Shown here piece by piece: positions 51,561-59,050 of a DNA stretch of 64,000 nucleotides. Position numbers and translations under genes: made by a program. Positions within the stretch are counted from its first letter, which is position 1; each line of letters opens with the position of its first letter. Under the pieces are notes generated by a model. The model worked only from the letters and a program-made list of their open reading frames with translations. It was not told where the DNA came from and made no database searches. The DNA comes from Pluralibacter gergoviae ATCC 33028 = NBRC 105706 (GTDB lineage: Bacteria > Pseudomonadota > Gammaproteobacteria > Enterobacterales > Enterobacteriaceae): NCBI RefSeq assembly GCF_001598855.1, contig NZ_BCZS01000013.1:91732-155731 (forward strand), written 5' to 3'.

Positions 51561-52310
51561 TCAAGGCTCCCATCTAACAATAATATATTTAAATCTTATG
51601 AAGATTTTTGAAAAATAGTAGCAACTCATCGGCTGCATAAAAATCCAGACGATTTTTAATGGATGATTAACTGTCGCAACAGCTTGATGACGCCCGGCTT
51701 GATTAATTGCACTGTTATCCCCTCGCCACCAATCTTTCTTTGTACCATCCGCCCGAAAAAACTGATCATACCGCGCCTTGGCCTCCCGGAACTGGCACTG
51801 CTTATCCTTCCAGCCGTCAAACGATACGCCGCAGTATTTAAACTCCTGTATCTGCCGCGTTTCAGGATTATAAAACGTGCCGCAGATGCGCGTCTGGTAG
51901 CTTATCGTTACCCTGCTCCAGCGCGCGCAGCGCCTGACCATCGGCATGACTTTACCCTCCGGCGGACACATCTGGCAGCGTGCTTCATTCGTTTCAGACC
52001 GTGCGCCGGTTTTGATTTCAATCCCCTCATAACTTACGGCCTCGGTATGATCCATATCGTCTTCCCAGAAATCACCGTGGGTTTCCGCGCTGACCTCCAT
52101 TGGGTCGTCCAGGGCCGGGTCGTAAGGTTTTCCCTGATAAGTGAATCCTCCGCTTCCTCCGGCGCGTGCACCGCTGAATGACGGATCAGGCATGTCGTTG
52201 TCCCAACCACCGTCACTTTTTGCTCCCGGATAGCGGGGAGCGCCCACCGCGCCACCTGCGGTTCCGACGCTGCCTGCAGCACTGCTTCCCGTACCAAAAA
52301 TCCATGCCAT
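51561..52310 (-). CDS. Type VI toxin A, Tox-REase-5-type nuclease
   Basis: Putative DNA-cleaving antibacterial effector delivered by VgrG. The 249-residue protein has a Gly/Ala-rich N-terminus (MAWIFGTGSSAAGSVGTAGG, residues 1-20, no PAAR repeats), an acidic linker to about residue 100, a CxxC pair in CQMCPPEG, the ISYQTRICGTFYNPETRQ strand, and the nuclease core SFDGWKDKQCQFREAKARYDQFF, where Asp and the E-A-K triad fit a PD-(D/E)xK fold. Residues after about 185 (RADGTKKDWWRGDNSAINQAGRHQAVATVNHPL...) are its variable part. It overlaps the small partner gene (TGATG), giving tight coupling. Confidence 0.82.
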   Translation of the reverse strand: MAWIFGTGSSAAGSVGTAGGAVGAPRYPGAKSDGGWDNDMPDPSFSGARAGGSGGFTYQGKPYDPALDDPMEVSAETHGDFWEDDMDHTEAVSYEGIEIKTGARSETNEARCQMCPPEGKVMPMVRRCARWSRVTISYQTRICGTFYNPETRQIQEFKYCGVSFDGWKDKQCQFREAKARYDQFFRADGTKKDWWRGDNSAINQAGRHQAVATVNHPLKIVWIFMQPMSCYYFSKIFIRFKYIIVRWEP

Positions 52311-52654
52311 CAGCGTCCTCTCCTTTCCCTGTTTATCACCACATGCTTAAAATCCTCCAGACGCTGGTCCGGAGAGTTACCGTTGGGCGTTTTCAGCCAC
52401 CTGTCCACTTCCGGCTTCAGGTAAAAACCCGGATAAATCGCCTCCAGCATCAGAAAATCGCGCCGCACATTTTTTTCCTTCAACGGCAGCGTGTTCGCCC
52501 AGGCGAGCGCTGCGCTCAGGCGGGCGTGAAAGGTATTGTCGTCCTCATCCATCACCGGAAATTTCTTTCTCAGCCGCCGGGCGGTATCGTGGACGAAATC
52601 CTCATCCGCCATTTTTTCCATGCCCGCGCACTGGGCCTGCGACAGATTCAGCAT
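52310..52654 (-). CDS. Small type VI partner protein A (possible co-chaperone)
   Basis: A 114-residue charged helical protein (MLNLSQAQCAGMEKMADEDFVHD ... PGFYLKPEVDRWLKTP ... INRERRGR), present upstream of every toxin in this region. No named family that I can confirm. Pseudomonas Tox-REase-5 toxin TseT uses a DUF4123 chaperone plus a small co-chaperone, and the gene position here suggests the same job. The copy in module B is identical in protein sequence. Confidence 0.65.
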   Translation of the reverse strand: MLNLSQAQCAGMEKMADEDFVHDTARRLRKKFPVMDEDDNTFHARLSAALAWANTLPLKEKNVRRDFLMLEAIYPGFYLKPEVDRWLKTPNGNSPDQRLEDFKHVVINRERRGR

Positions 52655-52746
52655 AAAAACGTCCTTTGTTTAAATGACCAGGGCTTCCCGTCCACCGTGG
52701 TTGTCCACTCCTGAACGGGGGCGGTCAGCCTGTGACGCTGCTGGCT
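52648..52746 (-). pseudogene. 3'-end remnant of a DUF4123 adaptor gene (scar A/B)
   Basis: About 99 bases match the last 33 codons of the intact adaptor gene at 58547-59050 (TAPVQEWTTTVDGKPWSFKQRTF-type ending), then the similarity stops abruptly. It marks the edge of the duplicated unit. Confidence 0.8.
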
Positions 52747-52807
52747 GGTACGCTTTGGTGACCTTAATTTTTCTATATAACATTTTGATATTTTATTTTA
52801 TGCTTTA

Positions 52808-53524
52808 TCACAGTTCAGTCATAAGCGGTAACAAACCAAGATCCAAAAGTCTAATTTCAAGATCATTAGATTTGGAAATATGTTCTTTATTTGATCCATC
52901 AAAAATACCTTCAGTTGATAAAACTATGGTACCTTTCTGTTTATCACCATCCATAACAGGAATAACTTTATCTGCTTGTGGCGCTAGGTTTGATAAAATA
53001 ACGTGAGGAATATACAACATCCACCCCACACAAATTCGGTCAGGAAAAACATTATTCATTTTATTCCAGTAACCATTTGTATTTATTGATGCATAAGCAT
53101 TTTTTTTATTATGAACTAAAGAATATAAGAATTTAATCACTTTACTTGTAATTATCTCACTTTGATTACAGGTGATAATAATATCCAAACTGGTTTTTTT
53201 TATATCTTCAATGTGTTTTTTTATATAATTTATTGAGCATAGTTTATCATCAGTTTCACCATCCCATATTCCCTCAATTATTAGTGGGTAGTCTTTTTTT
53301 AATTGTTTACGCCATCTTTCAACTACCTCTGGGCCAGCCTTGATATGGTTAAAGACCACATGTTCAAGTGCTTTTTTTCTTGAGTATCCTTTCTCATACC
53401 ATTTTTTCTTTTTTTCTAATAATGTATCTATTAACTCAGAAACATAAAACAACTCATCGAGACATAGTGTAACATCTGGAGATCGAGTATCTTCATAGTA
53501 AACACTCACTGATATTCTCATCAT
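52808..53524 (-). CDS. Imm52-type immunity protein B
   Basis: Cognate cytoplasmic inhibitor of toxin B, encoded by an ATGA overlap with its stop. The 238-residue protein has a variable N-terminal two thirds (MMRISVSVYYEDTRSPDVTLCLD; KWYEKGYSRKKALEHVVFN) and a conserved end (NVFPDRICVGWMLYIPHVILSNL, KVIPVMDGDKQKGTIVLST, FDGSNKEHISKSNDLEIRLLDLG). The W..KG.S+K+AL and VGWMLY motifs fit the Imm52 family that pairs with Tox-REase-5. Strongly AT-rich compared with the toxin N-terminal part. Confidence 0.8.
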   Translation of the reverse strand: MMRISVSVYYEDTRSPDVTLCLDELFYVSELIDTLLEKKKKWYEKGYSRKKALEHVVFNHIKAGPEVVERWRKQLKKDYPLIIEGIWDGETDDKLCSINYIKKHIEDIKKTSLDIIITCNQSEIITSKVIKFLYSLVHNKKNAYASINTNGYWNKMNNVFPDRICVGWMLYIPHVILSNLAPQADKVIPVMDGDKQKGTIVLSTEGIFDGSNKEHISKSNDLEIRLLDLGLLPLMTEL

Positions 53525-54270
53525 GGCTTATACCTTGTTATTATATCTTTAAAGTCTTTAAACATTTTCGAAAAATATCGATAACTTACAGGTTGCATAA
53601 AAAACCATACAACCTTTAAAGGTGGATTAACCGTCGCAACAGCTTGATGGCGAGAACCTTGATTTAGGCCACTTCGATAACCTTTCCACCAGCCCTTGGG
53701 ATCACCAAAAACATCAAAAAACTGATCATACCGCGCCTTGGCCTCCCGGAACTGGCACAGCTTATCCTTCCAGCCGTCAAACGATACGCCGCAGTATTTA
53801 AACTCCTGTATCTGCCGCGTCTCAGGATTATAAAACGTGCCGCAGATGCGCGTCTGGTAGCTTATCGTTACCCTGCTCCAGCGCGCGCAGCGCCTGACCA
53901 TCGGCATGACTTTACCCTCCGGCGGACACATCTGGCAGCGTGCTTCATTTGTTTCAGACCGTGCGCCGGTTTTGATTTCAATCCCCTCATAACTTACGGC
54001 CTCGGTATGATCCATATCGTCTTCCCAGAAATCACCGTGGGTTTCCGCGCTGACCTCCATTGGGTCGTCCAGGGCCGGGTCGTAAGGTTTTCCCTGATAA
54101 GTGAATCCTCCGCTTCCTCCGGCGCGTGCACCGCTGAATGACGGATCAGGCATGTCGTTGTCCCAACCACCGTCACTTTTTGCTCCCGGATAGCGGGGAG
54201 CGCCCACCGCGCCACCTGCGGTTCCGACGCTGCCTGCAGCACTGCTTCCCGTACCAAAAATCCATGCCAT
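53521..54270 (-). CDS. Type VI toxin B, Tox-REase-5-type nuclease
   Basis: Same architecture as toxin A and identical to it over nearly the first 180 residues, including the core SFDGWKDKLCQFREAKARYDQFF. It differs from residue 185 on (DVFGDPKGWWKGYRSGLNQGSRHQ ... SYRYFSKMFKDFKDIITRYKP). 249 residues, intact, with the catalytic D and E-x-K kept. The near identity with A over more than 500 bases implies recent duplication or gene conversion. Confidence 0.83.
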   Translation of the reverse strand: MAWIFGTGSSAAGSVGTAGGAVGAPRYPGAKSDGGWDNDMPDPSFSGARAGGSGGFTYQGKPYDPALDDPMEVSAETHGDFWEDDMDHTEAVSYEGIEIKTGARSETNEARCQMCPPEGKVMPMVRRCARWSRVTISYQTRICGTFYNPETRQIQEFKYCGVSFDGWKDKLCQFREAKARYDQFFDVFGDPKGWWKGYRSGLNQGSRHQAVATVNPPLKVVWFFMQPVSYRYFSKMFKDFKDIITRYKP

Positions 54271-54614
54271 CAGCGTCCTCTCCTTTCCCTGTTTATCACC
54301 ACATGCTTAAAATCCTCCAGACGCTGGTCCGGAGAGTTACCGTTGGGCGTTTTCAGCCACCTGTCCACTTCCGGCTTCAGGTAAAAACCCGGATAAATCG
54401 CCTCCAGCATCAGAAAATCGCGCCGCACATTTTTTTCCTTCAACGGCAGCGTGTTCGCCCAGGCGAGCGCTGCGCTCAGGCGGGCGTGAAAGGTATTGTC
54501 GTCCTCATCCATCACCGGAAATTTCTTTCTCAGCCGCCGGGCGGTATCGTGGACGAAATCCTCATCCGCCATTTTTTCCATGCCCGCGCACTGGGCCTGC
54601 GACAGGTTCAGCAT
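54270..54614 (-). CDS. Small type VI partner protein B
   Basis: A 114-residue protein identical in amino-acid sequence to copy A, coupled to toxin B by TGATG overlap. Identity of a helper next to changing toxin tails fits a role with the constant N-terminal part of the toxin. Confidence 0.65.
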   Translation of the reverse strand: MLNLSQAQCAGMEKMADEDFVHDTARRLRKKFPVMDEDDNTFHARLSAALAWANTLPLKEKNVRRDFLMLEAIYPGFYLKPEVDRWLKTPNGNSPDQRLEDFKHVVINRERRGR

Positions 54615-54690
54615 AAAAACGTCCTTTGTTTAAATGACCAGGGCTTCCCGTCCACTGTGGTAGTCCACTCATGAACGGGGGCGGTCAGCC
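54608..54690 (-). pseudogene. 3'-end remnant of a DUF4123 adaptor gene (scar B/C)
   Basis: About 83 bases match the adaptor 3' end, with two or three substitutions, ending at ggtcagcc, 16 bases earlier than in the other two scars; the sequence that follows is different. Confidence 0.75.
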
Positions 54691-54774
54691 ATCACTGTAG
54701 GTTAGACTGAACGCACCGGATGATCTTCAAGTCCGTTTCCCGCACTGGGCGATAATTTCATACGGCGTATGAAA

Positions 54775-55494
54775 CTAAAGTTCCGTCATTAGTGGTAAAA
54801 GCCCAAGATCCAGAAGTCTTATTTCTATATCATTAGCTTTTTCGATGTGATTTTTATTGCTTCCATCGAATATTTCTTCTGTTGAAACTATAATTGTTCC
54901 TTTTTGCTTATTATCATCGAAAATCGGTATGATTTTTGCTGCTTCGGGGATTAATTCAGACCGGACTATATGGGGTATGTATAACATCCATCCTATATAT
55001 ATCCTGTCAGGAAAAACATTGCGATCATGACGCCAATAGCCTTTTGAATCAACCTTTATCCATGCTTTGTTTTTTCCGCTAGCTAATAGCACCAATGAAT
55101 CAATCATGTCTGCCGCACTTGCAACCCTCTGATCAATATCTATAATAAAATTTAATTTTTTAGGATTGTCTATAAACTTCATAAAATGAGATATCGAGCA
55201 AGATAGTCCATCTGGTTGACCGTTCCATATGGATTCATTAACTAAAGGATGATTCTTTTTATAATGCCGCTCAAAAACATCTAAGATATTTTGGTTAGAC
55301 TTGCCTTCATTAAATACGACATGCTTTGAAGCATCTTTTCTTGAGTGGCCCGTTAAGTACCATTTTTCGTCATATCGTGTTAACTTTCTAACTACTAATG
55401 TGCCTCTGTATAGTTCATTCAAACAATCATCTATTGTTATGTTGCATTCTTTCACTGCATGCATATTTATTGACGTGTTAAAAAATTCAATCAT
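54775..55494 (-). CDS. Imm52-type immunity protein C
   Basis: Cognate inhibitor of toxin C; start at 55494 (MIEFFNTSINMHAVKEC) overlaps the toxin stop as ATGA, better than the longer frame. 239 residues with KWYLTGHSRKDASKHVVFNEG in the first third and the conserved end NVFPDRIYIGWMLYIPHIVRSEL, KGTIIVSTEEIFDGSNKNHIEK, LLDLGLLPLMTEL. AT-rich. The middle is clearly different from B and D, as expected for a specific partner. Confidence 0.8.
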   Translation of the reverse strand: MIEFFNTSINMHAVKECNITIDDCLNELYRGTLVVRKLTRYDEKWYLTGHSRKDASKHVVFNEGKSNQNILDVFERHYKKNHPLVNESIWNGQPDGLSCSISHFMKFIDNPKKLNFIIDIDQRVASAADMIDSLVLLASGKNKAWIKVDSKGYWRHDRNVFPDRIYIGWMLYIPHIVRSELIPEAAKIIPIFDDNKQKGTIIVSTEEIFDGSNKNHIEKANDIEIRLLDLGLLPLMTEL

Positions 55495-56243
55495 GGTTGC
55501 CACCTCGTAATAATATCCTTGTAGTCTTTGAATATTTTTTTGAAATATTCATAGCTTACAGGTTGCATAAATATCCAGAGAACTTTTAATGGCTGATTTA
55601 CTGTTGCAACAGCCTGATGGCGGGAAGCTTGATTTATTGCACTTTGGTTACCAGTCCACCAAGGTTTCCTCGAGCCATCCGCCCTAAAAAACTGATCATA
55701 CCGCGCCTTTGCCTCCCGGAACTGGCACAGCTTATCCTTCCAGCCGTCAAACGATACGCCGCAGTATTTAAACTCCTGTATCTGCCGCGTCTCAGGATTA
55801 TAAAACGTGCCGCAGATGCGCGTCTGGTAGCTTATCGTTACCCTGCTCCAGCGCGCGCAGCGCCTGACCATCGGCATGACTTTACCCTCCGGCGGACACA
55901 TCTGGCAGCGCGCTTCATTCGTTTCAGACCGCGCGCCGGCGTTGATTTCAATCCCCTCATAGCTTACGGCCTCGGTATGATCCATATCGTCTTCCCAGAA
56001 ATCACCGTGGGTTTCCGCGCTGACCACCATCGGCTCGTTCAGGGCCGGGTCGTAAGGTTTTCCCTGATAAGTGAATCCTCCGCTTCCTCCGGCGCGTGCA
56101 CCGCTGAATGACGGATCAGGCATGTCGTCGTCGTCCCAACCACCGTCACTTTTTGCTCCCGGATAGCGGGGAGCGCCCACCGCGCCACCTGCGGCTCCGA
56201 CGCTGCCTGCGGCACTGCCTCCCGTACCAAAAATCCATGCCAT
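55491..56243 (-). CDS. Type VI toxin C, Tox-REase-5-type nuclease
   Basis: A 250-residue relative of toxins A and B. The N-terminus shares with D the extra Asp (GWDDDDMPDP) and NEPMVVSAETHGDF. Core FDGWKDKLCQFREAKARYDQFF is intact. The variable tail begins RADGSRKPWWTGNQSAINQASRHQ and ends YEYFKKIFKDYKDIITRWQP. Coupled to its small partner gene and immunity gene by overlaps on both sides. Confidence 0.83.
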   Translation of the reverse strand: MAWIFGTGGSAAGSVGAAGGAVGAPRYPGAKSDGGWDDDDMPDPSFSGARAGGSGGFTYQGKPYDPALNEPMVVSAETHGDFWEDDMDHTEAVSYEGIEINAGARSETNEARCQMCPPEGKVMPMVRRCARWSRVTISYQTRICGTFYNPETRQIQEFKYCGVSFDGWKDKLCQFREAKARYDQFFRADGSRKPWWTGNQSAINQASRHQAVATVNQPLKVLWIFMQPVSYEYFKKIFKDYKDIITRWQP

Positions 56244-56587
56244 CAGCGTCCTCTCCTTTCCCTGTTTATCACCACATGCTTAAAATCCTCCAGACGCTGG
56301 TCCGGAGAGTTACCGTTGGGCGTTTTCAGCCACCTGTCCACTTCCGGCTTCAGGTAAAAACCCGGATAAATCGCCTCCAGCATCAGAAAATCGCGCCGCA
56401 CATTTTTTTCCTTCAGCGGTAACGTATTCGCATATGCGAGCGCTGCGTTCAGGCGGGCGTGAAAGGTATTGTCGTCCTCATCCATCACCGGAAATTTCTT
56501 TCTCAGCCGCCGGGCGGTATCGTGGACAAAATCCTCATCCGCCATTTTTTCCATGCCCGCGCACTGGGCCTGCGACAGGTTCAGCAT
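56243..56587 (-). CDS. Small type VI partner protein C
   Basis: A 114-residue homolog of the other small proteins, with RLNAALAYANTLP in place of RLSAALAWANTLP, a change shared with copy D. Overlaps the toxin start. Confidence 0.65.
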   Translation of the reverse strand: MLNLSQAQCAGMEKMADEDFVHDTARRLRKKFPVMDEDDNTFHARLNAALAYANTLPLKEKNVRRDFLMLEAIYPGFYLKPEVDRWLKTPNGNSPDQRLEDFKHVVINRERRGR

Positions 56588-56679
56588 AAAAACGTCCTTT
56601 GTTTAAACGACCAGGGCTTCCCGTCCACCGTGGTTGTCCACTCCTGAACGGGGGCGGTCAGCCTGTGACGCTGCTGGCT
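56581..56679 (-). pseudogene. 3'-end remnant of a DUF4123 adaptor gene (scar C/D)
   Basis: About 99 bases matching the adaptor 3' end, ending at the same base as scar A/B (ctgctggct) and followed by the same sequence (ggtacgctttggtgacc). The two scars therefore derive from one event. Confidence 0.8.
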
Positions 56680-56740
56680 GGTACGCTTTGGTGACCTTAA
56701 TTTTTCTATATAACATTTTGATATTTTATTTTATGTTTTA

Positions 56741-57460
56741 TCACAGTTCGGTCATAAGCGGTAACAAACCAAGATCCAAAAGTCTAATTTCAAGATCATT
56801 TGCCTTGGCAATATGCTCTTTATTTGAGCCATCAAAAATATCTTCGGTTGATATAACTATAGTACCTTTCTGTTTATCACCATCCATAACAGGAATAACT
56901 TTAGCTGCTTGTGGCACCAAGTTTGGTAAAACAACGTGTGGAATATACAGCATCCACCCTACATAAATTCTGTCTGGAAATACGTTATACTTATTGAGTT
57001 TATAACCCTTTGAGTCTACCGCCACATATGCTTTGTTTCTTGTGCGCGCCAAAAACATCACCATGGAAATCATTTTTTCAGTGTTTTCCATCTTTTCATC
57101 CATGCCAATAACAAACATTCCTTTTTTAGGGTTAAGAATGAACATCATATAATGAGAAATAGAGCAAGATTCGCCATATTGCTCGCCATCCCAAAGACTC
57201 TCATTAATTAGTGGTTTGTTTTTTTTATAATGCTTGCTGACTATGGTAATTGCATTTTTAGTTGGCCCGTTATCATCAAAGGCTATATTTTCTAAGGCGT
57301 CTTTTTTCGAGTGGCCAGAGAAAAACCATGTTTTCCTTTTCTCTAGAAGCTTTTCCATTTCTTGTGAAATTTCAAACATGCCATTAAGACATCCGTTAAC
57401 TTGAATATCATCATCGTTTTCGAAGTAAACATTTATTTCCGTATTGTATAAAGTATTCAT
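56741..57460 (-). CDS. Imm52-type immunity protein D
   Basis: Cognate inhibitor of toxin D; start at 57460 (MNTLYNTEINVYFEND) overlaps the toxin stop as ATGA. 239 residues with RKTWFFSGHSKKDALENIAFDD, KPLINESLWDGE and the conserved end NVFPDRIYVGWMLYIPHVVLPNL, KVIPVMDGDKQKGTIVISTEDIFDGSNKEHIAK. Its last 90 codons and the following spacer are nearly the same DNA as in immunity B, while the rest differs. Confidence 0.8.
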   Translation of the reverse strand: MNTLYNTEINVYFENDDDIQVNGCLNGMFEISQEMEKLLEKRKTWFFSGHSKKDALENIAFDDNGPTKNAITIVSKHYKKNKPLINESLWDGEQYGESCSISHYMMFILNPKKGMFVIGMDEKMENTEKMISMVMFLARTRNKAYVAVDSKGYKLNKYNVFPDRIYVGWMLYIPHVVLPNLVPQAAKVIPVMDGDKQKGTIVISTEDIFDGSNKEHIAKANDLEIRLLDLGLLPLMTEL

Positions 57461-58209
57461 GGCATCCACCTAGTTGTAATGTCTTTAAAGGGAGTAAATA
57501 GTGCTGAAAAATACTTTTCGCTTAAAGGCTGCATAAATATCCAGATGACCTTTAAGGGCTGATTTACTGTTGCAACGGCTTGATGTCTAGAAGCTTGATT
57601 TATTGCGCTAACATTACCAGTCCACCAACGCTTCTTGGTCCCATCAACATTAAAAAACTGATCATACCGCGCCTTTGCCTCCCAGAACTGGCACAGCTTA
57701 TCCTTCCAGCCGTCAAACGATACGCCGCAGTATTTAAACTCCTGTATCTGCCGCGTCTCAGGATTATAAAACGTGCCGCAGATGCGCGTCTGGTAGCTTA
57801 TCGTTACCCTGCTCCAGCGCGCGCAGCGCCTGACCATCGGCATGACTTTACCCTCCGGCGGACACATCTGGCAGCGCGCTTCATTTGTTTCAGACCGTGC
57901 GCCGGTTTTGATTTCAATCCCCTCATAACTTACGGCCTCGGTATGATCCATATCGTCTTCCCAGAAATCACCGTGGGTTTCCGCGCTGACCACCATCGGC
58001 TCGTTCAGGGCCGGGTCGTAAGGTTTTCCCTGATAAGTGAATCCTCCGCTTCCTCCGGCGCGTGCACCGCTGAATGACGGGTCAGACATGTCGTCGTCGT
58101 CCCACCCACTGTCGCTTTTTGCTCCCGGATAGCGGGGAGCGCCCACCGCGCCACCTGCGGCTCCGACGCTGCCTGCGGCGCTGCCTCCCGTACCAAAAAT
58201 CCATGCCAT
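57457..58209 (-). CDS. Type VI toxin D, Tox-REase-5-type nuclease
   Basis: A 250-residue toxin with the shared N-terminus (MAWIFGTGGSAAGSVGAAGG) and core SFDGWKDKLCQFWEAKARYDQFF, where one residue before the E-A-K triad is Trp instead of Arg. The tail (NVDGTKKRWWTGNVSAINQASRHQ ... EKYFSALFTPFKDITTRWMP) is its own. First of the four tandem modules after the intact adaptor, so the one most likely to be loaded in the present arrangement. Confidence 0.83.
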   Translation of the reverse strand: MAWIFGTGGSAAGSVGAAGGAVGAPRYPGAKSDSGWDDDDMSDPSFSGARAGGSGGFTYQGKPYDPALNEPMVVSAETHGDFWEDDMDHTEAVSYEGIEIKTGARSETNEARCQMCPPEGKVMPMVRRCARWSRVTISYQTRICGTFYNPETRQIQEFKYCGVSFDGWKDKLCQFWEAKARYDQFFNVDGTKKRWWTGNVSAINQASRHQAVATVNQPLKVIWIFMQPLSEKYFSALFTPFKDITTRWMP

Positions 58210-58553
58210 CAGCGTCCTCTCCTTTCCCTGTTTATCACCACATGCTTAAAATCCTCCAGACGCTGGTCCGGAGAGTTACCGTTGGGCGTTTTCAGCCACC
58301 TGTCCACTTCCGGCTTCAGGTAAAAACCCGGATAAATCGCCTCCAGCATCAGAAAATCGCGCCGCACATTTTTTTCCTTCAGCGGTAACGTATTCGCATA
58401 TGCGAGCGCTGCGTTCAGGCGGGCGTGAAAGGTATTGTCGTCCTCATCCATCACCGGAAATTTCTTTCTCAGCCGCCGGGCGGTATCGTGGACAAAATCC
58501 TCATCCGCCATTTTTTCCATGCCCGCGCACTGGGCCTGCGACAGGTTCAGCAT
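58209..58553 (-). CDS. Small type VI partner protein D
   Basis: A 114-residue copy identical in protein to copy C. It overlaps the end of the adaptor gene by 7 bases, which shows the original gene order adaptor - small protein - toxin - immunity. Confidence 0.65.
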   Translation of the reverse strand: MLNLSQAQCAGMEKMADEDFVHDTARRLRKKFPVMDEDDNTFHARLNAALAYANTLPLKEKNVRRDFLMLEAIYPGFYLKPEVDRWLKTPNGNSPDQRLEDFKHVVINRERRGR

Positions 58554-59050
58554 AAAAACGTCCTTTGTTTAAATGACCAGGGCTTCCCGTCCACCGTGGT
58601 TGTCCACTCCTGAACGGGGGCGGTCAGCCTGTGATGCTGCTGACTGTCGAGCGTGCCGGCGAGCCTGAGCAGAACGCGCGGGTCCTGCAGGCGCAGCAGG
58701 GCGGCCTGCCCGTCGGGCAGAACGATATTCATGTTTTGCTGCAGATGAATAACCAGCGTCTGCGCGGCTGTTGCTGTCGCCAGCCACGATACCGAGGGCA
58801 ACGCGGCCTCAAGGACTGCGAGCTTTTCCTGAGAACCGGTCATATCACCAATCCGGATGAGCCAGGGACCGGCAAAGGCAATCCGGGAATCCGGCGGTTG
58901 GTCAAACAGGGGGGCAGTGATATGTTGCTGAAAAAAGAGCGGCTCGCCAAAGCAGCGCTCATACTGGAGGCCATCCACCAGGGCATAGAGTGAGATATTC
59001 GTCGCATGGATAAGCTGCCGGACGGCATACCCGACGCTGAGACCGGTCAT
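58547..59050 (-). CDS. DUF4123 type VI effector adaptor D
   Basis: Chaperone that loads an effector on VgrG. The 167-residue protein starts at 59050 (MTGLSVGYAVRQLIHATNISLYALVDGLQYE), overlapping the VgrG stop as ATGA. DUF4123 features: LYALVDGLQYE, DSRIAFAGPWLIRIG, PSVSWLATATAAQTLVIHLQQ, LLRLQDPRVLLRLAGTL. It is the complete version of the gene whose 3' end recurs as scars between the modules. Confidence 0.88.
   Translation of the reverse strand: MTGLSVGYAVRQLIHATNISLYALVDGLQYERCFGEPLFFQQHITAPLFDQPPDSRIAFAGPWLIRIGDMTGSQEKLAVLEAALPSVSWLATATAAQTLVIHLQQNMNIVLPDGQAALLRLQDPRVLLRLAGTLDSQQHHRLTAPVQEWTTTVDGKPWSFKQRTFLC

Larger units (their letters stand above)
50837..58553 (-). repeat. Four tandem toxin-immunity modules, period about 1.96 kb
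   Basis: Adaptor stops or their scars lie at 52648, 54608, 56581 and 58547, that is 1960, 1973 and 1966 bases apart. Each unit holds small partner - toxin - immunity on the minus strand plus an adaptor 3' scar. The first 600 or so bases of each toxin unit are nearly identical; the toxin-immunity junction differs. Confidence 0.9.

Noticed and set aside
52178..52714. Plus-strand frames repeated in each toxin module (52178, 54138, 56108, 58074)
   Set aside because: They recur only because the minus-strand genes are duplicated; they are antisense and have no ribosome sites or motifs.
50837..58553. Periodic repeats considered as CRISPR or IS copies
   Set aside because: The unit is 1.96 kb, coding, and has no terminal inverted repeats, transposase or short repeat-spacer structure.
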